From Bradyrhizobium sp. (GTDB lineage Bacteria; Pseudomonadota; Alphaproteobacteria; Rhizobiales; Xanthobacteraceae), in NCBI RefSeq assembly GCF_004799445.1, contig NZ_SSNA01000059.1:1-64000 (forward strand): DNA of 64,000 nt. The letters are read 5' to 3'. The stretch's first letter is position 1; each line of letters begins with the position of its first letter. The translations under genes were made by a program, and so were the position numbers. Shown one piece after another: positions 55,146 to 64,000 of the stretch. The notes under the pieces were generated by a model. The model was not told the DNA's origin. It saw only the letters and a list, made by a program, of their open reading frames with translations, and searched no databases.

Positions 55146-56030
55146 ATGACGGCGCGGATCATCGATGGAAAACGCATCGCGGCCGAGCTTCGCGCCCGTG
55201 TCGCGGCAGAGGTCACGCGGGTGCAGCGCGAGCACGGGCTCACGCCCGGTCTCGCGGTGGTGTTGGTCGGCAGCGATCCCGCCAGCCAGGTCTATGTCCG
55301 TTCCAAGCACAAGCAGACCCAGGAAGCCGGCATGGCGTCGTTCGAGCATGTGCTGCCGGCCGACATCGCGCAGGATGATTTGCTGGTGCTGATCGCGCGG
55401 CTCAATCGCGATCCGCTGGTGCATGGCATCTTGGTGCAACTGCCGCTGCCCAAATCGCTCGACACTGAAGCCGTCATCAATGCCATCGATCCCGCCAAGG
55501 ATGTCGACGGGCTGCACCCGAACAACGCCGGGCGCCTCGCCGGCGGATTTGCCGCGCTGTCGCCATGTACACCGCTCGGCTGCATCATCCTGACCAAAAG
55601 CGTGCATGCTTCGCTCGAGGGCATGAACGCGATCGTGATCGGCCGCTCCAATCTGGTCGGCCGTCCGCTGCTGCAATTGCTGCTCAACGAAAACGCCACC
55701 GTGACGATCGCGCATTCGCGCTCGCGCGACCTCAAGCAATTATGCGCCCGCGCCGATCTGGTTTATGCCGCCGTAGGCCGACCCGAGATGGTGCGCGGCG
55801 ACTGGATCAAGCCGGGCGCCACCGTGATCGATGTCGGCATCAACCGGCTGCCCGATGGCGACGGCAAAACCCGTCTGGTCGGCGATGTCGCCTTTGCCGA
55901 GGTGTCGCAGGTCGCGGGCGCGATCACGCCGGTGCCCGGCGGCGTCGGCCAGATGACGGTGGCCTGTCTGCTGGTCAACACCCTGCGCGCGGCATGTGCG
56001 ATTCACGGATTGCCGAAGCCTGCGGTGTGA
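55146..56030 (+). CDS. folD: methylenetetrahydrofolate dehydrogenase / cyclohydrolase
   Basis: 294 residues from the ATG at 55146 ([20 protein letters not shown]). The catalytic Lys region is [14 protein letters not shown]. Further motifs are [32 protein letters not shown], the NADP loop [14 protein letters not shown] and [15 protein letters not shown]. It interconverts 5,10-methylene- and 10-formyl-tetrahydrofolate and so feeds PurH in this window. Length and motifs are complete. A dispersed repeat follows directly. Confidence 0.96.
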   Translation: MTARIIDGKRIAAELRARVAAEVTRVQREHGLTPGLAVVLVGSDPASQVYVRSKHKQTQEAGMASFEHVLPADIAQDDLLVLIARLNRDPLVHGILVQLPLPKSLDTEAVINAIDPAKDVDGLHPNNAGRLAGGFAALSPCTPLGCIILTKSVHASLEGMNAIVIGRSNLVGRPLLQLLLNENATVTIAHSRSRDLKQLCARADLVYAAVGRPEMVRGDWIKPGATVIDVGINRLPDGDGKTRLVGDVAFAEVSQVAGAITPVPGGVGQMTVACLLVNTLRAACAIHGLPKPAV

Positions 56031-56041
56031 GGCCAATCGGC

Positions 56042-56161
56042 CGTCATTGCGAGGAGCAGAGCGACGAAGCAATCCACTCTTTCTTTCGTCGGAGGGATGG
56101 ATTGCTTCGCGGAGCCTGTCATCGGGCGCGCATTCGCGCGACCCGTTGGCTCGCAATGACG
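56042..56161. repeat. dispersed palindromic repeat, copy 2
   Basis: Same element as 11931-12042. The ends CGTCATTGCGAGGAGC and CTCGCAATGACG are shared, as is the internal GATTGCTTCGCGGAGCCTGT. It differs mainly in the loop after GCAATCCA. It sits between convergent folD and ppa, a good position for a terminator. Confidence 0.87.
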
Positions 56162-56164
56162 AAA

Positions 56165-56695
56165 CTACTTCCCTTTCGCCCGCGCGATGCCTTCGGCGAT
56201 CAGCTGATGCGCGTCCTCGGCGCCGCCCCAGCGCAGCACCTTGACCCATTTTCCGGGTTCGAGATCCTTGTAGTGCTCGAAGAAATGCTGGATCTGCTGC
56301 AGCGTAATGTCGGGCAGGTCGCTGTAGGTTCTCACCTTGTCGTAGCGCTGGGTCAGCTTCGACGACGGCACCGCGATGATCTTCTCGTCGCCGCCGGCCT
56401 CGTCTTCCATCAGCAGCACGCCGACCGGCCGCACGCTCATCACCGCGCCGGGAACGATCGCGCGGGTATTGGCGACCAGCACGTCGCAGGGATCGCCATC
56501 GTTCGAGAGCGTATGCGGAATGAACCCGTAATTGCCGGGATAGCGCATGGCGGTATAAAGAAACCGGTCGACGACAAGCGTGCCGGCTTCCTTGTCCAAC
56601 TCGTATTTGATCGGCTCGCCCCCGACCGGCACTTCGACGACGACGTTGACCTCGCGCGGCGGATCGATCCCGATCGAAATGGCATCAACGCGCAT
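56165..56695 (-). CDS. ppa: inorganic pyrophosphatase (family I)
   Basis: 176 residues, the normal size. The metal-binding signature DGDPCDVLV is near residue 66. Others are [48 protein letters not shown]-like [20 protein letters not shown] and [16 protein letters not shown]. It hydrolyses pyrophosphate from biosynthetic reactions such as acetyl-CoA synthetase and tRNA charging. Confidence 0.97.
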   Translation of the reverse strand: MRVDAISIGIDPPREVNVVVEVPVGGEPIKYELDKEAGTLVVDRFLYTAMRYPGNYGFIPHTLSNDGDPCDVLVANTRAIVPGAVMSVRPVGVLLMEDEAGGDEKIIAVPSSKLTQRYDKVRTYSDLPDITLQQIQHFFEHYKDLEPGKWVKVLRWGGAEDAHQLIAEGIARAKGK

Positions 56696-56821
56696 GGGTG
56701 GCTCCGCAAGGTTTTGGAGTTAGGTCGGGGATAGAGGCGCTGGCGCGAATTTCTTGCCTCGACGCTTCAGCTTGGCGCGAGCCGGCATCTTCGCTCGAAA
56801 ACGCGCGTTGAATGGCGAAGC

Positions 56822-57331
56822 TCAATTGGTCCAGGCGAAGGCGACCTTGTCGAGCGACTTGGGTCCGAATTTCTCCGAGGAGCGCGCCACCATCCGGCCG
56901 CCCAGCGCACGGTAAAATTCCGTCGCCGGATCGTTATCGGACAGCGCCCAGATCACCATGCTTTTGAGGCCGCTCTGCAACAGGTCACGCCTCGCCGCGG
57001 TGAACAGCCGGCGGCCGAAGCCGAGCCCCTGAAACTCGGGCCGCAGATAAAGCTCGTAGATCTCGCCTTCGAAATGCAGGCTGCGGGCGCGGTTGCGGCC
57101 GTAATTGGCGTAGCCCGCAACCTTGTCGCCGAATACCAGCACGCTGACCCGGCTGCCCTTGCGGATCGCGCTGTCCCACCATTGCGGGCCGCGGCGGTTG
57201 ATCAGCTTCTCCAGCTCGGCGCCAGGGATGATGCCCTGATAGGCCGAACGCCAAGCTTCGTCATGCGTGGACGCTACCGCAGCTGCGTCCGCAGCCTTGG
57301 CCGGTCGAACCTCGATCAGGGTTGTGCTCAT
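56822..57331 (-). CDS. GNAT-family N-acetyltransferase
   Basis: 169 residues from the ATG at 57331 (MSTTLIEVRPAKAADAAAVA). The acetyl-CoA-binding motif is LRPEFQGLGFGRRLFTAARR, with the preceding strand GEIYELYLRPEF. The final DNDPATEFYRALGGRMVARS is typical of small-molecule acetyltransferases. The opening AVASTHDEAWRSAYQGIIPG matches the group that includes YitI/RimI-like enzymes. The substrate is unknown. Confidence 0.92.
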   Translation of the reverse strand: MSTTLIEVRPAKAADAAAVASTHDEAWRSAYQGIIPGAELEKLINRRGPQWWDSAIRKGSRVSVLVFGDKVAGYANYGRNRARSLHFEGEIYELYLRPEFQGLGFGRRLFTAARRDLLQSGLKSMVIWALSDNDPATEFYRALGGRMVARSSEKFGPKSLDKVAFAWTN

Positions 57332-57620
57332 GGCCCAATCAAAGCAAGTCGGCGCGTCCGCTTCAAGGTCCATCATTAATTATCAGTTAAGCTGTGGATT
57401 TTTTGCATCAGTTTTCTTCCCCGGCTGTACCGAAACTGGACAGACTGGTGCCTTAAGGAGCATTTGGCCGGCGGTTGGCGGGATTTGGCCGGTGGTGCCA
57501 AGCCCGGCGGAGACATCGGCCGAGATCGCGTTCACCAAAAAATGCTCGGGATTTGATTCGCCGTGGGTACTCTGTTCGCCGATCCGGAAATCCTCCGCTC
57601 CCCTTGCGTCGGGTAAATTC
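57332..57620. other. intergenic gap between GNAT and hydrolase genes
   Basis: 289 bp with no supported gene. Reading frames that continue leftward from the hydrolase are open but show no conservation. It presumably holds divergent promoters. Confidence 0.4.
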
Positions 57621-58520
57621 ATGCAGTCCTTCAAGGCGCTTTTGGCTCTGTTCGTGCTGGGTGCGGTCTGGACGCAGGCCGCGGCCGCGCAAGGGCGGCT
57701 CGGTCCGCAAGCTGCGGAAGCCGAACCAAACCGCGAGCAGCAATGGCTGGTGCCGTCACCCGATCCGGACACCGCGGCGCACGCCGTCTTGTTTCGTCCG
57801 CCCGGCGACGGACCGTTTCGCCTGGCGGTGATTGCGCACGCCTCGGTCCAGAACGTGCTGCGTCGCGCTCAAATGCCGCAGCCTGAATACCGCGCGCTGG
57901 CGGCATGGCTGGTGGCGCGGGGGTTTGCGGTGCTGGTGCCGGAGCGTCCCGGCCATGGCGCGACGGGGGGGAAATATCTCGAGGATCAGCGCGGCTGCGA
58001 CGAGGCCGACTATTCCCATTCGGGAAGCGCTACCGCCGAGGAAATATCGGCGGCGTTGAACTATCTGCGCGGACAATCCTTCATCCGGCCGGATGGCGCC
58101 ATCGTGCTCGGGCACTCGGCGGGGGGATGGGGTGCGCTGGCGCTCGCCGGGGCTGATCCAGCTGTTGTTTCGGGCATCGTGGTATTCGCCGCCGGCCGCG
58201 GCGGTCACGCCAACGACTTTCCCAATCAGGTCTGCGCACCGCACACGCTGATCTCCTCGGCCGCCGAATTCGGCCACGGCGCGCGGGTGCCGGTGACCTG
58301 GCTGGTCGCGGCCAATGACAGCTATTTCTCGCCCGATCTGTCGCGGAAACTGGCCGATGCGTTCCGCGGCGGTGGCGGAAAAGCAGACTTTCACGTGCTG
58401 GCGGCTTCGGGAAGCGAAGGTCACTGGCTGCCGGAGACCGAGGCCGGCGTCAAAATCGCGAGCCCCGAGATGGATCGCGCGCTGAAGGCGCCCAGGCTGG
58501 GCGGGGCCAGCAAGCGATGA
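57621..58520 (+). CDS. secreted alpha/beta hydrolase (dienelactone-hydrolase-like)
   Basis: 299 residues from the ATG at 57621 (MQSFKALLALFVLGAVWTQA); the signal peptide ends near AAAAQGR. The nucleophile serine lies in VLGHSAGGWGALAL, the acid probably in VAANDSYFS and the His in GSEGHWLPE. The HASVQNV segment provides the oxyanion region. Family relatives act on small esters or amides. It overlaps the DUF2269 gene by 4 bp (ATGA), so it is the first gene of a tightly coupled set of four. Confidence 0.88.
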   Translation: MQSFKALLALFVLGAVWTQAAAAQGRLGPQAAEAEPNREQQWLVPSPDPDTAAHAVLFRPPGDGPFRLAVIAHASVQNVLRRAQMPQPEYRALAAWLVARGFAVLVPERPGHGATGGKYLEDQRGCDEADYSHSGSATAEEISAALNYLRGQSFIRPDGAIVLGHSAGGWGALALAGADPAVVSGIVVFAAGRGGHANDFPNQVCAPHTLISSAAEFGHGARVPVTWLVAANDSYFSPDLSRKLADAFRGGGGKADFHVLAASGSEGHWLPETEAGVKIASPEMDRALKAPRLGGASKR

Positions 58521-58987
58521 CGCTTTATTTCATCATCAAGTACCTCCATGTGCTCGGCGCGATCGTCATTCTCGGCACCGGCACTGGCATCGCCTTCTTC
58601 ATGCTGATGGCCCACCGCAGCCGCGACCCGGCGTTCATCGCCCGCACCGCCGCCACGGTCGTGGTCGCCGACATGCTGTTCACGCTCAACGCAGGGGTGC
58701 TGCAACCCGTCAGCGGCGGGATATTGATGACGCTGTCCGCGACCACTTTTGCCGAGCGCTGGCTGGCAACTTCGCTCGCGCTCTATGCGGTGGCCGGCCT
58801 GTTCTGGGTTCCGGTGGTTTTCATGCAGATTGAAATGCGCAATCTGGCGCGCGTGGCTGTGCTACAGAATGAACCTTTGCCGGCGCGCTACTTCACCCTG
58901 TTTCGCCGCTGGTTCATATTCGGAATTCCCGGCTTCGGATCGGTGATGATCATCCTGTGGCTGATGATAGCCAAGCCGGTGTTCTAG
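58517..58987 (+). CDS. DUF2269 family membrane protein
   Basis: 156 residues with about four membrane helices (YLHVLGAIVILGTGTGIAFF, TVVVADMLFTLNAGVLQP, LALYAVAGLFWVPVVFMQIE, FGIPGFGSVMIILWLMIAKP). The start TLYFIIKYLHVLGAIVILG is typical of DUF2269. The His in YLHVLG and nearby residues could bind heme, but this is unproven. It overlaps the hydrolase before it and is 14 bp from the SDR-type gene after it. Confidence 0.85.
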   Translation: MTLYFIIKYLHVLGAIVILGTGTGIAFFMLMAHRSRDPAFIARTAATVVVADMLFTLNAGVLQPVSGGILMTLSATTFAERWLATSLALYAVAGLFWVPVVFMQIEMRNLARVAVLQNEPLPARYFTLFRRWFIFGIPGFGSVMIILWLMIAKPVF

Positions 58988-59001
58988 GGACGGGCGCGGA
59001 G

Positions 59002-60324
59002 ATGGGCGAAACCAGAACAATTCTCGTGCTCGGCGCCTCCGGCCTGATCGGGAGGTACGTTACCGACGATCTGCGGGCGCGCGGTTTCCAGGTGATCGGA
59101 ATGGCGCGGCGATTCTCGTCCTCGCAGAAGGTGGGCGCGTTCGATCTGGAGATGCCGCTGCTGTCGCTGGATTCGTCCACGCTGGCGCGGCTGCTCGGCG
59201 ACCACGGTATTGACGTCGTCGTCAATTGTGTGGGGCTATTGCAGGATGGGCCCGGCAGCAGCGTCGCCGCCGTGCACCGCGATTTCGTCGCGCGGTTGCT
59301 TCAGGCGATCAGGGATTGCGGCCGCGCGATCCGGCTGGTTCAGATCTCGATCCCGGGCGACATCACCGCCGACCATACGGCCTTCAGCGCGACCAAACGC
59401 GACGCCGAACGGCTGATCGCGGCATCCGGCCTCGCTTTCGCGATCCTGCGGCCCGGATTCGTCATCGCGCCATCGGCCTATGGCGGCAGCGCCATGGTGC
59501 GGGCGCTGGCGTCGTTGCCGTTTGATCTTCCCGCACGCGAATCGGCAGCGCCTTTCCAGCCGCTGGCGGTCGAAGACATTTCCGCGACGATTGCCTGGCT
59601 TGCCTGCCGCGATATCGGGGACAACAGCGCCAATGCCGTGGTCTGGGATCTGATGCAGCCGGAACCGATCACGCTCGGCGGCGTGATCAAGCTGTTTCGC
59701 CGTTCGCTCGGCACCGGCGAGTACCCGCGCATTGCGCTCCCCACGTTCATGCTCGATCTCGGCGCTGCGCTTGGCGATTTGGCAAGCTGGCTCGGCTGGA
59801 TGCCGCCCATTCGCAGCACTGCGATCGCCGAATTGCGGCGTGGCGTGTGCGGCGACCCGTCGCCATGGATGGCGACAACCGGCATCGTGCCGACCGACCT
59901 GGGCAGGATCGTTGGGCTGCGCTCAGCGACCATCCAGGACAAATGGTTCGCCCGGCTGTACCTGATCAAGGCCCTAGTGATCGCAAGCCTTGTGGTGTTC
60001 TGGACCGTATCGGGCTGCATCGCGTTGTTTGTCTCCTACACCGCCGCCGCCGACATCCTGCGTTTGCATGCCTTCCCGCCGGCGCTGATCGCGCCAGTTA
60101 CGGTCCTCACCAGTCTGATGGATATGACCATCGGCGCCTTGATTGCTTTCCGCCGCACCTCGGCCGCGGGATTGATCGCGGGGATAGCGGCGTCATTCGG
60201 CTACATGCTGGGGGCAGCGATTCTGACGCCGGATCTGTGGATCGAGCCGCTCGGCGCGCTGGTCAAGACCGGGCCGGCGATCGTGCTGATGCTGGTTGCG
60301 CTGCTAACGCTGGATAGCAGATGA
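59002..60324 (+). CDS. NAD(P)-binding SDR/NmrA-like domain fused to a DoxX-like membrane domain
   Basis: 440 residues from the ATG at 59002. Residues 1-280 form an extended Rossmann fold starting ILVLGASGLIGRYVTDDLRA, with NCVGLLQDGPGSSVAAVHRD, SATKRDAERLIAASGLAFAI and RPGFVIAPSAYGG. From about residue 315 there are four membrane helices with the DoxX-like pattern (LYLIKALVIASLVVFWTVSG, VLTSLMDMTIGALIAFRRTS). It looks like a membrane-attached oxidoreductase. It overlaps the DCC gene by 4 bp (ATGA). Together with that gene and DUF2269 it probably handles a membrane substrate or redox pair. Confidence 0.87.
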   Translation: MGETRTILVLGASGLIGRYVTDDLRARGFQVIGMARRFSSSQKVGAFDLEMPLLSLDSSTLARLLGDHGIDVVVNCVGLLQDGPGSSVAAVHRDFVARLLQAIRDCGRAIRLVQISIPGDITADHTAFSATKRDAERLIAASGLAFAILRPGFVIAPSAYGGSAMVRALASLPFDLPARESAAPFQPLAVEDISATIAWLACRDIGDNSANAVVWDLMQPEPITLGGVIKLFRRSLGTGEYPRIALPTFMLDLGAALGDLASWLGWMPPIRSTAIAELRRGVCGDPSPWMATTGIVPTDLGRIVGLRSATIQDKWFARLYLIKALVIASLVVFWTVSGCIALFVSYTAAADILRLHAFPPALIAPVTVLTSLMDMTIGALIAFRRTSAAGLIAGIAASFGYMLGAAILTPDLWIEPLGALVKTGPAIVLMLVALLTLDSR

Positions 60325-60728
60325 GCGGTTGGCCTGACGACGACGTGATTCTCTACGACGGCGTCTGCGTGTTCTGCTCGCGCTGGATCCGCTTCATCGC
60401 GGCGCGAGACACGGCCGCGCGCTTTCGCTTCACCGCGATCCAGTCACCTTACGGCACGCGCCTGGCGCAGGCGTTCGGCATCGATCCGCAGGACCCCGAC
60501 AGCAACGCCGTGATCCATGGTGGCATTGCCCGGTTCAAATCCGACGCGGCGCTGACGGTGCTGAGCCTTTTGCCGGGTTGGGGATGGACGCGGGCGTTAC
60601 GCGCGGTGCCAAAGCCGTTGCGCGACGCCGCCTACAATCTGGTCGCGCGCAACCGTTACCGGATTTTCGGCAAGTATGAGGAATGCTTTGTGCCTGATAC
60701 CCGCGTTCGAGAAAGGGTCATTGAATAG
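60321..60728 (+). CDS. DCC-family (DUF393) thiol-disulfide oxidoreductase-like protein
   Basis: 135 residues with the signature DDDVILYDGVCVFCSRWIRF, including the DGxCxxCxxxxxF motif. VHGGIARFKSDAALTVLSLL and a final YRIFGKYEECFVPD follow. The family is predicted to be a redox protein of thioredoxin-like fold; its partners are unknown. It is the last gene of the four-gene set and begins inside the stop of the SDR-fusion gene. Confidence 0.92.
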   Translation: MSGWPDDDVILYDGVCVFCSRWIRFIAARDTAARFRFTAIQSPYGTRLAQAFGIDPQDPDSNAVIHGGIARFKSDAALTVLSLLPGWGWTRALRAVPKPLRDAAYNLVARNRYRIFGKYEECFVPDTRVRERVIE

Positions 60729-60835
60729 ACCCGCGTGGGTTGGCGCCGCCTCCTCTGAACCAGCCGGCGGAGCAAGCCATCGACAAAGCTACAATCCAAG
60801 GTAACATTTTGGCTTTCAGCAATCGGAGGATTTTC

Positions 60836-62830
60836 ATGCCCGAAACTATTGCGGAAGCCGCTGTCGACGAGACGAGTCCGGGACTGAAGCGCCGCACCGC
60901 GGTGCTTGTGGTCCACGGCATGGGTAGCCAGCGGCCGTTGGATACAGTGCGCGGCATCATCAATGCGGTTTGGCTCGACAAGGACGGCAAGCCCGGCAAG
61001 GGCGACAAGCGCTACTGGTTGCACCCGGAGCGAAAGAACGACGACATTGATCTGGCGGTCCTGACGACAAGTGGTGTGTCCGACACGACCGATCACCGCA
61101 GTGTCGATTTTCACGAACTCTACTGGGCCCATCTCATGAGCGAGACGCGGGCGGTCGCGGTGTTGCTCTGGCTTTTTGAGCTGGTGAGGAAGGGACCGCG
61201 ACTGAAGCCCGGGATTCGCGCCCTGTGGTGGGGAACCACCATCTTCCTGTGCTTGCTGGTGCAATCCGTCGTCCTCCTCGGATTGCACGTCATTTTACTG
61301 TTCCTTGGCAATCCGCCTCTCATCGACAATCGCACGTTATCAGGCGTGGTTGAATTCGGGGCTATCAGGCTCTGGAATCATTCGTATCACGAACCGGAGG
61401 CCTTGTTGCTGGCGCCCTTCCTCGTCCTTTTCATGGCTGCTTCCTACGCTCTCTTTTTCTCGACGATTCGTGGCGCGTGGAAGATCATGATCGGGGCCGT
61501 CGTACTCGCCTTGCTCTCGGCGACCTTCTTCTATTTCGGCATCAATGATGACCACTCGTATTGGATTGCAAAAGAGATCGCTTATCTGCTTCATCCGTCG
61601 GTTTACAGAACGGTGGCGACAATGTTCCTCCCAATTCTTGTTTCCCTCTGCGTCGTTGCGATCGCAATGGGTACATGGGGAGCGCTCGCGATGATTGCCA
61701 CTTACGTTCTCTCCTCGGCCTTCTTCTTACTTTATCTGAATGCGCGATGGCTGATTGGGTGGAATCATGACGACCCACTGGGTGATCTGCTTAGCCATCA
61801 CGGGAATATTTTCGGTCCTGATTGGACGCCATTTTCCGATATCTGGCAGCAAGGCTGGATTCTCTGGAGTTTGAACGAGCGCTACAGTGCGGTCATCGCA
61901 TGCGCCATTATCGTCATCTACTTCTCCCTGTATGCGCTATTCCTTCAGCCATATCTCGGCGATGCCGCGAGATATTTTCGCGCGTCGCCCGGAAATGTGT
62001 TGGTCAGACGCAAAATCAGGAAAGAGGCGGTCGATACACTTGATACGCTTCACAAATGGGGCAACTACGACCGCATCATCATCGTGGCACACAGCCTTGG
62101 CACCGTCGTTGCTTACGACATGCTGCGCGCGTATTTCAGCAGGATCAACGGCTTGCTTCCCGATGGCGCTCTTCTGGAGCCGCAGTTCTCGCAGATCGAC
62201 AGATACGATCCGGACAAGCCGTCAGGCGAGATCAAGAACAAGAGCGATTTCAGGTCGGCAGGGCGCGAAATCATTAGAAAAATCGCCGCTCAAACCATTA
62301 ATAGTCCGATCCCTTCAAATCGAAAGCTGCCGAGCTGGCTGGTCACTGACTTTGTCACGCTCGGTAGTCCATTGACGCATGCCCACTATCTGATCTGCGA
62401 TTATCCCACCGAAGATAAGCTTTTTTATCATGCTACCGAAGACAAGCTCGTCGAGGATTTCAACAGACGGGTGGCGCAAAGGGAGCTTCCAACCTGTCCT
62501 CCCCACGCGGATGATGACGGCGGATTGCTCGCCTTCCGAAATCCCAACACGGGCAAAAAGGAATTTCATCACGCGGCGCTGTTCGGCCTGACGCGCTGGA
62601 CCAATCTGTATTTCGAGATGAACCAGATGTTCTGGGGCGATGCGATCGGTGGGCCGCTCAAAATCTTCGGCCCTTACATCGAGGACGTAAAGGTCTCGAC
62701 GCTGCCTTCGGGCGGACCTGCCCTCTTCACCCATACGTCCTACTGGAAAATTACCGGCCCGATGGGACGCGGCTCCCCACAAATCGGCGAGTTGCGCGCC
62801 GCGGTGAATCTGGTTGACGGACCGGTGTAG
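60836..62830 (+). CDS. large membrane serine hydrolase of unknown function
   Basis: 664 residues from the ATG at 60836, with a perfect GGAGG at good spacing. The N-terminal soluble part has the alpha/beta-hydrolase oxyanion motif LVVHGMGSQRPLDTVRGI at residues 23-40. About six membrane helices follow between residues 120 and 380 (IFLCLLVQSVVLLGLHVILL and others). The nucleophile elbow comes after them: Ser420 in IIVAHSLGTVVAYD. Likely catalytic partners are the Asp in WLVTDFVTLGSPLTHAHY and a His in FTHTSYWKITGP. Base use looks more AT-rich than that of neighbours, with many AAA, ATT and TTT codons, suggesting transfer. The substrate is unknown. Confidence 0.72.
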   Translation: MPETIAEAAVDETSPGLKRRTAVLVVHGMGSQRPLDTVRGIINAVWLDKDGKPGKGDKRYWLHPERKNDDIDLAVLTTSGVSDTTDHRSVDFHELYWAHLMSETRAVAVLLWLFELVRKGPRLKPGIRALWWGTTIFLCLLVQSVVLLGLHVILLFLGNPPLIDNRTLSGVVEFGAIRLWNHSYHEPEALLLAPFLVLFMAASYALFFSTIRGAWKIMIGAVVLALLSATFFYFGINDDHSYWIAKEIAYLLHPSVYRTVATMFLPILVSLCVVAIAMGTWGALAMIATYVLSSAFFLLYLNARWLIGWNHDDPLGDLLSHHGNIFGPDWTPFSDIWQQGWILWSLNERYSAVIACAIIVIYFSLYALFLQPYLGDAARYFRASPGNVLVRRKIRKEAVDTLDTLHKWGNYDRIIIVAHSLGTVVAYDMLRAYFSRINGLLPDGALLEPQFSQIDRYDPDKPSGEIKNKSDFRSAGREIIRKIAAQTINSPIPSNRKLPSWLVTDFVTLGSPLTHAHYLICDYPTEDKLFYHATEDKLVEDFNRRVAQRELPTCPPHADDDGGLLAFRNPNTGKKEFHHAALFGLTRWTNLYFEMNQMFWGDAIGGPLKIFGPYIEDVKVSTLPSGGPALFTHTSYWKITGPMGRGSPQIGELRAAVNLVDGPV

Positions 62831-62836
62831 CGGCGC

Positions 62837-64000
62837 CTAACTCCTGGCCAGCCCCATCACTTCCCGCGCCGCCCGCTCCCCGGAATCCCGTGCGCCATGC
62901 GCGGTGGAGAAAAAGTTCGGCGAGGTTGCCTCGCCCGCAAAGAACAGGCGGTTGTCGACGGGCGCGGCGAGCACGGCGCGCTTGCCGGCGTGTCCGGGCA
63001 GGGCGTGCGAATAGGAGCCGCGCGCGAACGGATCGTGCGCCCAGCGCGATTCGGCGAGCGGTTTTAGTCGTCGGCGGTAATCCGAACCGAGCAGCGCCAC
63101 GATTTCGTCGATCGCCTGCGCCGCCAGCGCGCCGTCGCCGGCGTTCTCCAGTTCGCGCGCAAAACGCCCGCCGAAAAAGCCTTCGATGCAGGCCTGCCCG
63201 AACGGGCGCAGATGATAGCCGCCCATCGCGGCGCGCATGGTGGCGCCGCGCAGATTGCCGTCCTTGGGCAAGGCCTCCGGCTGATCCAGCGCCAGCATCA
63301 CCTTGTTGGCGAGCCCGAGCGGCAGGCCGCGCGCCGCGTCGACCTTTGCCGGGAGTACCGGGTGAAACCGGATCGCCTCGTCGGCGATCAGGTTGGTCGG
63401 CACGGTGACGATCACCCTGGCGGCGGAAAGCGCGCCGTTCGAGGTTTCGATCCGCACGCGCTGTCCGGAATGATCGATCAGGGTGACTTGTGTGTTGAGC
63501 GCGAGCGGGCAGGGTGCGCCATAGGCCGCCATCAGCGCGCCGTAGCCGCGCCGGATGCGCCAGTTGATCTCGCTGTCTTGATAGGCGTCCATATCGAGGA
63601 TGGAAACCCGGTCGAGCTCGGCGCCATTCACATAGGTCGAGATCGCATCGATCATCGGATTCCAGCGATTGCCCGGCTCGAGACAGGTATTCGCCGGCCG
63701 GTCGCGGCCGGTCGTGGCGACTTCTTTGGCGGCTTGCTCGGCGCGGTCGTAGAACGCGTCGAGCGCGTCGATGAAGTCGAAGCGTTCGCTCGCCGGAAAC
63801 ACCGCGTCAAAACCCTGCTCGCGCCATGGCGGGCGGGTCTTGTCGATTTCGAAATTCAGTTGCTCGGCGACCCGGACGAACGAGTTCTGGTCGGCCGAAT
63901 GCAGCCAGCCGCAGCCGACGTCGAAGGTGATGTCGGGCGCCGCCATGATGGTGTGGCCGCGGCCACCGACGCGGTCGCGCGCCTCCAGCACAATCAGCGA
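62837..64000 (-). CDS. flavin monoamine oxidase family protein, N-terminus beyond window
   Basis: 388 residues visible; the start lies beyond the right edge. It begins at SLIVLEARDRVGGRGHTIMA, just after the missing FAD GxGxxG site. DVGCGWLHSADQNSFVRVAE and MRAAMGGYHLRPFGQACIEG follow, with the C-terminal FAD-binding motif LFFAGEATSPNFFSTAHGAR. This last segment is the classical amine-oxidase end, where FAD is bound. It oxidises an amine or a related compound; the substrate is unknown. It converges with the membrane hydrolase, the stops being 6 bp apart. Confidence 0.9.
   Translation of the reverse strand, partial: SLIVLEARDRVGGRGHTIMAAPDITFDVGCGWLHSADQNSFVRVAEQLNFEIDKTRPPWREQGFDAVFPASERFDFIDALDAFYDRAEQAAKEVATTGRDRPANTCLEPGNRWNPMIDAISTYVNGAELDRVSILDMDAYQDSEINWRIRRGYGALMAAYGAPCPLALNTQVTLIDHSGQRVRIETSNGALSAARVIVTVPTNLIADEAIRFHPVLPAKVDAARGLPLGLANKVMLALDQPEALPKDGNLRGATMRAAMGGYHLRPFGQACIEGFFGGRFARELENAGDGALAAQAIDEIVALLGSDYRRRLKPLAESRWAHDPFARGSYSHALPGHAGKRAVLAAPVDNRLFFAGEATSPNFFSTAHGARDSGERAAREVMGLARS

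Overview
The window is a GC-rich, gene-dense alphaproteobacterial chromosome segment. Gene content and order point to a Bradyrhizobium/Rhodopseudomonas-type member of the Nitrobacteraceae. Evidence for this is the run tsaD-gpsA-EVE beside hemD-mitofilin-hemY, the neighbours rsmB-heparinase-purH, the run yggT-DUF167-folD-ppa, and many short dispersed palindromic repeats between genes. These assignments come from recognising protein motifs and synteny by eye; no database search was possible.

Layout. 1-4.5 kb: a CpaB pilus-assembly gene cut by the window edge, a TetR regulator facing a small membrane protein across two matching operator-like palindromes, and the ferrous iron transporter feoA-feoB. 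4.6-9.5 kb: a Lon substrate-binding-domain protein, a CnoX/YbbN-type thioredoxin-TPR protein, an SRPBCC protein, tRNA-Gly(GCC), a secreted sorbosone-dehydrogenase-like propeller and a diheme cytochrome c. 9.4-17.9 kb: a TetR-type gene without its DNA-binding domain, a ketopantoate reductase, two SDR enzymes, a HCCA-isomerase-like protein, a MATE exporter, a DUF2239 protein, a GST and an MFS importer. 18-30 kb: gamma-glutamyltranspeptidase, a UMF1-type MFS protein, purH, a heparinase-like protein, rsmB, an SDHAF4-like protein, an L,D-transpeptidase and acetyl-CoA synthetase.

30-44 kb is more mixed. It holds topoisomerase IB, an unusual non-coding stem-loop element, an orphan TctC-type binding protein, a degraded stretch with IS remnants, the EVE/gpsA/tsaD operon, the hemD/mitofilin/hemY operon, and tRNA-Thr(CGU). 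The 3' part of that tRNA is repeated about 740 bp downstream around an integrase relic broken by an IS1595-type transposase fragment. A duplicated tail of a polysaccharide deacetylase gene follows. 44-64 kb: the intact deacetylase, two small secreted cysteine-rich proteins, an MFS_3 exporter, a P450 behind a perfect 20-bp palindrome, a class III cyclase, a TerB-like protein, an SDR, a glutamine amidotransferase, a SnoaL-like protein, tRNA-Ala(CGC), yggT/DUF167/folD, pyrophosphatase, a GNAT, a four-gene tightly coupled membrane/redox cluster, a large membrane serine hydrolase of unknown role, and an amine oxidase cut by the window end.

Most of the window is housekeeping. The best leads for something undescribed are the branched stem-loop element near 32.0 kb, the tRNA-Thr integration scar, the membrane serine hydrolase at 60.8-62.8 kb, the coupled cluster at 57.6-60.7 kb, and several strong unassigned operators. 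No CRISPR array, intact prophage, secretion system or obvious defence island is visible.
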